DNA of 11,549 bases from Alphaproteobacteria bacterium (lineage in GTDB: Bacteria; Pseudomonadota; Alphaproteobacteria; Rickettsiales; 21-14-0-20-44-7): positions 1 through 11,549 of the forward strand of contig JABDBO010000033.1 of the NCBI GenBank assembly GCA_013288575.1. Reading direction: 5' to 3'. Positions within the stretch are counted from its first letter, which is position 1. Each line of letters starts with the position of its first letter. The position numbers and the translations under genes are program-made. The notes under the pieces are model-generated. The model saw only the letters and a list, made by a program, of their open reading frames with translations, searched no databases and was not told the DNA's origin. Shown piece by piece: positions 8,401-11,549 of the stretch.

Positions 8401-11261
8401 TTATTGGTGATCGTGCTATTATTAAGCGTTACATTTGCCTGATTATTATTTTCTGCATATATAAGCAATCCACCGCCAATGCCCGTAACATTTATTCCGG
8501 CCCCATTACCGTTTTCCAGCGTCAGGTGATTCAGGTTAACAGTATCACCATCGCTGGTACCATCAATTTCCATCACGCGGCTATTGTGGTTAGCATCGAT
8601 TGTTAAGCCATGAGTGCCGCCATCAAGAGTTAGACTAGAACCAATGACAAGTTGGTTGCCATCGAGCGTGATTGTTTGTGGTGTCGTGAAGTTGGTGGTG
8701 ATAGTTGGATCGCTGTTGAAATGGTTTGCGTAATCGATAGCAGTACGCAAAGTGCCGATAGCTGGGGTGCCTGTATCGGCGGTAGAAGTGATTAAATATG
8801 GATTGGCCGGATTATATTCATATGCGCCGATCGAGCCGCCAGTAAGTGGGCGGAAATCACCACGCTGGTCAACGGCAAATTCTGATTGAGCTGCGCCAGC
8901 ACCGATTGCTGCGCTGCTTGCTACCAAGGCCATGGTTTTAGTTGGACCACCGTTATCGGCAAGTGGAGCGAGCACAGTATTGATATTGCCAGTTAGGAGA
9001 ATATCGGTTGTACCATCGGGAATGAAAGTGCCAGGGTTACTGTTTTGCCCATAAAGATTATGACCGCCGGAAATAAGTGTACCGCCAGTGCTGGTATAAT
9101 CATCCTCGGCACCGCCATCAAGATTTCCCGAGATAATAGAATTAGTGATTGTTAGAGTTGCAGTACCACCGCTTGTGCCATCATTTTCAATACCGGCAGC
9201 GCCGCTGGCTGTATTACCGGTAATAGTACTATTATTAATAGTCATTGTAGCGTTTAGGGTTTCGCCATCATTATAAATTGCGCCACCATATCCCGCTGAG
9301 TTCCCAACAAATGTGCTGTTATTAATGATCGTGGTAGTGTTACCGAAGTTTTCGCTATCGGCCATCAAGCCGCCACCATAAGCATCTGAGTTATTAAGGA
9401 ATGTGCTATTATTAATAGTCACTGTAGATTGGTTATGACCTTCGTTATAAATTAATAACCCGCCGCCATAAGAGCCGCTTTGATGAAGGCCACTCCCATT
9501 CCCATTTTCTATTGTTAAACGATCAAGGGTAACATTAATGCCATTTGTATTACCGTCGATTTCCATCACGCGGCTAGTGTTATTAGCGTTCAGTGTTAAG
9601 CCATGAATGCCACCATCAAGAGTTAAACTAGAAGTGATGAGTAGTTCTGTACCATCTAATGTAATCGTCTGTGGAGTGCTGAAATTAGTGGTAATCGTCG
9701 GGTCACCACCGAAGTGGTTTGCATAATCAATCGCCGTACGCAGAGTGCCAAGAACCAAACCGCTTTGATCGGCGGTGGAAGTCACAACAAACGGATCAAT
9801 TGCATTATATTCATATGCGCCGATCGAAATTTGGCCGCTGGTATTGCGCGCATAACCGCGTTGGTCGAGTTCATATCCTTTATTAATACCACCTGCGTTA
9901 ATCGCTATACTACCATTAATAAGCGCCATCGTTTGGGTCGGCCCGCCGTTATCGGCAAGTGAAGCGAGTACTGTATTAATGTTGCCATTAAGAAGAATAT
10001 CGGTTGTATTGTTATGCCAGACGACATTCCCATCATCTCCGTTTTGTCCATAAATATTATGGCCGCCCGAAATTACGTTATCGTTGGTGCCACCGTCATA
10101 ATCATAAAAATAACCAGCATTGTTTCCGGCCAAAATCGAATCCGTCATTATGATGCCACCAGTGCCACCTAATACTTGATCGTAAATACCGCCGCCCGAA
10201 CCTGTGACAGTATTTTTGGAAATAGTACTATTATTAACGTACAACATCCCGTTACCGTAGTATGGGTTACTATGGATACCGCCGCCTGAATTAGCCGAAT
10301 TTTCTGTAATCGTGTCGTTATTAAGAGTTAAAGCGTTGTTACCGACGGTCGACACATAAGTATCAAAATAAATACCACCACCAAAACTTGCCGTGTTGTT
10401 AGCAAAGGTGCTGTTGTTAATGGTCATATTTACTTGATTTGTTAGGCCACCGTAAGACTCAGAATAGATCAATAATCCGCCACCATCACCACTATCATTG
10501 GCGCCGCTGCCGTTACCGTTTTCGAAAGTCAGTTTGTTTAATGTAACTGAAATACCAGTCGCCGAGCCGTCAACTTCCATCACACGGCTGTTGTTATTTG
10601 CATCAAGCGTCAAACCATAAGGGCCGCCATCGAGAGTTAAGTTGGAGGTGATAAGCAATTGACCATTACTTAACGTAATTGTCTGCGGCGAAGTGAAATC
10701 AGTCGTGATGGTCGGGTTAAAGCCCGGGTTATTGTTTGCGTAATCAAGCGCTGTACGCAGAGTGCCAAGCGCTAAACCAGATTGATCGGCAGTAGAAGTG
10801 ATAATAAACGGATTGCCTATCGGATTATATTCATAAGCACCAATTGAAACTTGCCCACTCAATGGCCGCGCTAACCCACGTTGGTCAATTTCATAATCAC
10901 TTGCTGGGCTGCCTGCTGCGATTGCCGGAGAGTTTGCAATCAAAGCCATCGTCTGTGTTGGCCCACCATTATTGGCAAGCGGAGCGAGCACTGTGCTTAT
11001 ATCGCCAGTGAGCAAAATATCATGCGCCGCCGGAGTAAAACCACCGCCGCTACCATTTTGACCATAGAGGTTATAACCATTGGAAACAAAGGCATTAGTA
11101 TGCCCGCCGTCACCGTTGTTATTATATTCCGATTCATTACCGCCGACACCACCGCTGATATTCCCAGCAAGAATTGTATTGCCGATGTTAACCGTAATAT
11201 TTCCAAAATAGGCTGAATCATAAATACCGCCGCCATTGAGTCCACCGCCACTGCCGGTCAT
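4962..11261 (-). CDS. Giant modular beta-helix surface protein (adhesin-like), 5' end missing
   Basis: There are 2,099 codons from the first in-frame ATG (11261), but that ATG is inside a repeat (STIAGNMTGSGGG) and not a true start. Family similarity continues upstream to about 11279, where the inverted junction cuts it; no signal peptide is present. The chain is five full tandem modules (322-432 residues) after a partial one, each an N-cap (TSTADxxGxxxGTLRTAIDY), a capping strand region (LTLDGG...SRVMEIDG), NSTIxxN/GGGI parallel beta-helix rungs, and a choice-of-anchor-Q-like end (DNGGPTQTMAL, DQRG, SIGAYE). After IGAYE at residue 1934 come an MBG-like domain (about 1937-2006), eleven prolines (2016-2026) and a 73-residue tail. 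I see no cysteine and almost no tryptophan, as usual in very large exported proteins. No LPxTG, PEP-CTERM or autotransporter barrel is seen. It probably heads an operon with the DUF3142-like and TPR-like genes. Confidence 0.85.
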   Translation of the reverse strand: MTGSGGGLNGGGIYDSAYFGNITVNIGNTILAGNISGGVGGNESEYNNNGDGGHTNAFVSNGYNLYGQNGSGGGFTPAAHDILLTGDISTVLAPLANNGGPTQTMALIANSPAIAAGSPASDYEIDQRGLARPLSGQVSIGAYEYNPIGNPFIITSTADQSGLALGTLRTALDYANNNPGFNPTITTDFTSPQTITLSNGQLLITSNLTLDGGPYGLTLDANNNSRVMEVDGSATGISVTLNKLTFENGNGSGANDSGDGGGLLIYSESYGGLTNQVNMTINNSTFANNTASFGGGIYFDTYVSTVGNNALTLNNDTITENSANSGGGIHSNPYYGNGMLYVNNSTISKNTVTGSGGGIYDQVLGGTGGIIMTDSILAGNNAGYFYDYDGGTNDNVISGGHNIYGQNGDDGNVVWHNNTTDILLNGNINTVLASLADNGGPTQTMALINGSIAINAGGINKGYELDQRGYARNTSGQISIGAYEYNAIDPFVVTSTADQSGLVLGTLRTAIDYANHFGGDPTITTNFSTPQTITLDGTELLITSSLTLDGGIHGLTLNANNTSRVMEIDGNTNGINVTLDRLTIENGNGSGLHQSGSYGGGLLIYNEGHNQSTVTINNSTFLNNSDAYGGGLMADSENFGNTTTIINNSTFVGNSAGYGGAIYNDGETLNATMTINNSTITGNTASGAAGIENDGTSGGTATLTITNSIISGNLDGGAEDDYTSTGGTLISGGHNLYGQNSNPGTFIPDGTTDILLTGNINTVLAPLADNGGPTKTMALVASSAAIGAGAAQSEFAVDQRGDFRPLTGGSIGAYEYNPANPYLITSTADTGTPAIGTLRTAIDYANHFNSDPTITTNFTTPQTITLDGNQLVIGSSLTLDGGTHGLTIDANHNSRVMEIDGTSDGDTVNLNHLTLENGNGAGINVTGIGGGLLIYAENNNQANVTLNNSTITNNSSGSGGGLLNDGSGGLAILNINNSTISNNSANSSQSGGGIFNLGTMVITNSTIANNHADGYGGGIFSQSGQTNAELTISNSTISGNTANGPGGGIGNYVYNGISSTVTINDSIVAGNSTTTGESDFVEITGATGTLTSNGYNLYGQNGNAGGFTPAAHDILLTGNINTVISALANNGGPTETMALVNSSPAIAAGGTGSEFLTDQRGEFRSLTGQISIGAYEVNTVNPYLITSATDTGTPAIGTLRTAIDYANHFNSDPTITTNFTTPQTITLDGSQLLITSSLTLDGGTHGLTIDANHNSRVMEIDGSTSGVTVNLSNLTLENGNGSGINVSSAAGNLLVYAQGGNSAVVSIDNSTISNGSVNSNGGDIYNDGENGGSVTMTINNSTVTGGSSSGGGYTAGGGGIYNDGSNSGYVNLTINNSTVSNNTSIGGTGAGIDNNGEGGNAVLTITNSNISGNASDTHGGGIFNDGSAGGSATLTISNSTMSGNSAGNAAVADGGAIFNFGNAGSADVTINNSTLTGNSASRGGGAVANNGITTLTVGHSILAGNTANGSEVEYTDNGGGTFTSNGYNLYGQNGSAGGFVPAAHDILLTGNISTVLSALANNGGPTETMALVTGSLAIAAGGSNTGYELDQRGDARSISGQISIGAYEYNAVNPYVVTSTADQAGQVFGTLRTALDYANHFGGDPTITTNFTTPQTITLDGTQLLITSSLNIDGGAHGLTIDANNNSRVMEIDGSTGGITVNLNRLTLENGNDTNGGGIYINDVSGKLANINISNSAIINNTVGGYGGAIYNDSDSSNSMLTINNTTITGNSANLGGAIFNNGEYTDAELAISNSTISGNTASTAGGGIFDFVGGNITIGNTILAGNTVSSSESDFYNNSSTLTSNGYNLYGQSSNDGGFTPAAHDILLTGTISTVLSSLADNGGPVQTMALKVGSVALDAGDPAAIGDYDARGMLRGDTASGTGSASDIGAYEAAVISVTADDKEINSGQSLPALTYTITGGPTGHLSGSLALITNETNVGTYAGDIGQGSLAADKLYILNFTAGQLKIDAASSPPPPPPPPPPPTDGSTTLPSTVLHTITNPPTFKPVPTLYFDDDSGNYYIILSSTVSFSGITYLDSEVSPDQELIKIDPALQALL
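5460..6425 (-). repeat. Beta-helix module 5 (residues 1613-1934)
   Basis: 322 residues beginning NPYVVTSTADQAG. It has four rungs (NSAIINN, NTTITGN, NSTISGN, NTILAGN), then GYNLYGQSS and a degenerate end (DYDARGMLRG instead of DQRGxxR) before DIGAYE. It contains one arm of the 54-bp inverted repeat. Confidence 0.8.
5832..5885 (-). repeat. 54-bp inverted repeat, left arm (inside module 5)
   Basis: Read on the minus strand this encodes SNSTISGNTASTAGGGIF. It is base-for-base identical to 11496-11549 on the plus strand. The next base (5886 versus 11495) differs and the four after it match. Confidence 0.9.
6426..7721 (-). repeat. Beta-helix module 4 (residues 1181-1612), expanded
   Basis: 432 residues, the longest module. 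It has seven rungs (NSTISNG, NSTVTGG, NSTVSNN, NSNISGN, NSTMSGN, NSTLTGN, HSILAGN) where the others have four or five, with glycine/serine-rich inserts. It ends YELDQRGDARSISGQISIG then AYE. Confidence 0.8.
7722..8804 (-). repeat. Beta-helix module 3 (residues 820-1180)
   Basis: 361 residues with five rungs (NSTITNN, NSTISNN, NSTIANN, NSTISGN, DSIVAGN). Its first part (residues 829-868) is identical in amino acids to residues 1190-1229 of module 4 but differs at 19 of 120 bases. Confidence 0.8.
8805..9797 (-). repeat. Beta-helix module 2 (residues 489-819)
   Basis: 331 residues beginning DPFVVTSTADQSG. It has four rungs (NSTFLNN, NSTFVGN, NSTITGN, NSIISGN), then GHNLYGQNS, VDQRGDFRPLTGG and SIGAYE. 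The DNA here looks more AT-rich than in modules 4 and 5. Confidence 0.8.
9798..10814 (-). repeat. Beta-helix module 1 (residues 150-488)
   Basis: 339 residues beginning NPFIITSTADQSG. It has four rungs (NSTFANN, NDTITEN, NSTISKN, DSILAGN), then GHNIYGQNG, LDQRGYARNTSGQ and SIGAYE. It contains the only tryptophan I found in the protein (NVVWHNN). Confidence 0.8.
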
Positions 11262-11279
11262 ATTGCCTGCGATCGTGCT
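10815..11279 (-). repeat. Beta-helix module 0, C-terminal part only
   Basis: The visible part starts at the rung STIAGN (frame open upstream of the 11261 ATG), followed by NTILAGN, GYNLYGQNG, IDQRGLARPLSGQ and SIGAYE. The N-cap and early rungs are missing: at 11276-11279 the sequence switches to the opposite orientation. Confidence 0.75.
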
Positions 11280-11301
11280 GAAACTGGCAATCGTGCGATT
11301 G
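11276..11301. other. Head-to-head inversion junction
   Basis: To the left, minus-strand codons read STIAGN and keep to the family pattern as far as 11279, then become IASF where TINN or TISN is expected. To the right, plus-strand codons from 11277 read AETGNRAIVNINDSTISNNS, the pattern of an early rung. The two sides may share a 4-base TGCT (11276-11279). Just beyond lies the palindrome CAATCG-TG-CGATTG (11288-11301), and ATCGTGC occurs twice (11272-11278 and 11290-11296). Confidence 0.7.
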
Positions 11302-11549
11302 TGAATATCAACGATAGTACGATATCCAATAACTCAGGCGTTACTGATGGCGGCGGTATTTTCAGCGACGCATACAATGGCGGTAATGTCGCTATGATGA
11401 TTAACGGCAGCACCATCTCAAATAACTCGGCTGACTACGGCGCTGGTATTTATAACAATGGTCAAAGCAGCGGTAGCTCTGCCGTGATGACAATTAGCAA
11501 CAGCACAATTTCCGGCAATACGGCAAGCACAGCCGGCGGCGGTATTTTT
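11277..11549 (+). CDS. Beta-helix repeat fragment in opposite orientation (partial at both ends)
   Basis: Plus-strand codons from 11277 to the window end are open for 91 codons and encode the same family as the minus-strand giant gene: INDSTISNNS, DGGGIF, INGSTISNNS, GAGIYNNG, ISNSTISGNTASTAGGGIF. The opening (AETGNRAIV) resembles the position just after GGGLLIY in a module (compare AENNNQANVTL in module 3), so it would be the early part of a module. There is no signal peptide, ribosome site or convincing start; GTG at 11301 is possible but not credible as a gene start. Its last 54 bases are identical to the reverse complement of 5832-5885. It could be the displaced early part of module 0, part of a second copy of the protein, or an artefact of sequencing or assembly. 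Confidence 0.65.
11496..11549 (+). repeat. 54-bp inverted repeat, right arm (to the window edge)
   Basis: Perfect inverted copy of 5832-5885, in the same codon phase (SNSTISGNTASTAGGGIF). The match may continue past the window, so 54 bp is a minimum. Confidence 0.9.

Noticed and set aside
9714..11251. Plus-strand frames of 82 and 111 codons and an 84-codon minus-strand frame
   Set aside because: They overlap modules 0 to 2 of the giant protein in other frames and show no family features.
4962..11549. CRISPR-like or transposon-like array
   Set aside because: The repeats are coding modules in one open frame with codon-level divergence. No short identical repeats with regular spacers, no transposase and no target-site duplications are seen.

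Overview
The window looks like a fragment of a Gram-negative, moderately AT-rich proteobacterial genome. The regulator at 699-1313 has a Cro/C1 domain of a style common in alphaproteobacteria, so an alphaproteobacterium is my low-confidence guess. Four of the gene products are exported or embedded in the membrane, so this is a cell-surface and sensing locus.

Left part (1-1313, minus strand): a two-gene signalling unit. A fused DNA-binding/receiver protein (699-1313) is followed 15 bases later by the N-terminal part of a multi-pass membrane sensor (683 down to 1), which runs off the left edge. Divergent from it, a well-formed extended -10 promoter (1512-1540) drives a small secreted two-cysteine beta-rich protein (1577-2074) resembling spore-coat-U/chaperone-usher pilin subunits.

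Middle and right (2080 to about 11279, minus strand): an apparent three-gene operon, read right to left. First comes a giant repetitive beta-helix surface protein (4962-11261, incomplete at its 5' end). It is followed after 30 bases by a secreted DUF3142-like protein (4218-4931), and then, with a one-base TAATG stop/start overlap, by a 712-residue exported helical-repeat protein (2080-4218). The giant protein consists of five complete modules of 322-432 residues and part of a sixth. Each module alone resembles a whole secreted protein: an N-cap, a parallel beta-helix of NSTIxxN/GGGI rungs, and a choice-of-anchor-Q-like end (NGGPTxTMAL...DQRG...IGAYE). It ends in an MBG-like domain, eleven prolines and a 73-residue unrecognised tail.

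The most unusual part is the right edge. At about 11276-11279 the giant gene stops abruptly and the same repeat family resumes on the opposite strand, head to head, with no promoter, start or signal peptide for either half. The last 54 bases of the window are a perfect inverted copy of 5832-5885 inside the giant gene. Either this is a real inversion that could exchange upstream parts of the surface protein in frame, or it is a chimeric or assembly join. The sequence alone cannot decide, and I give tests for both.
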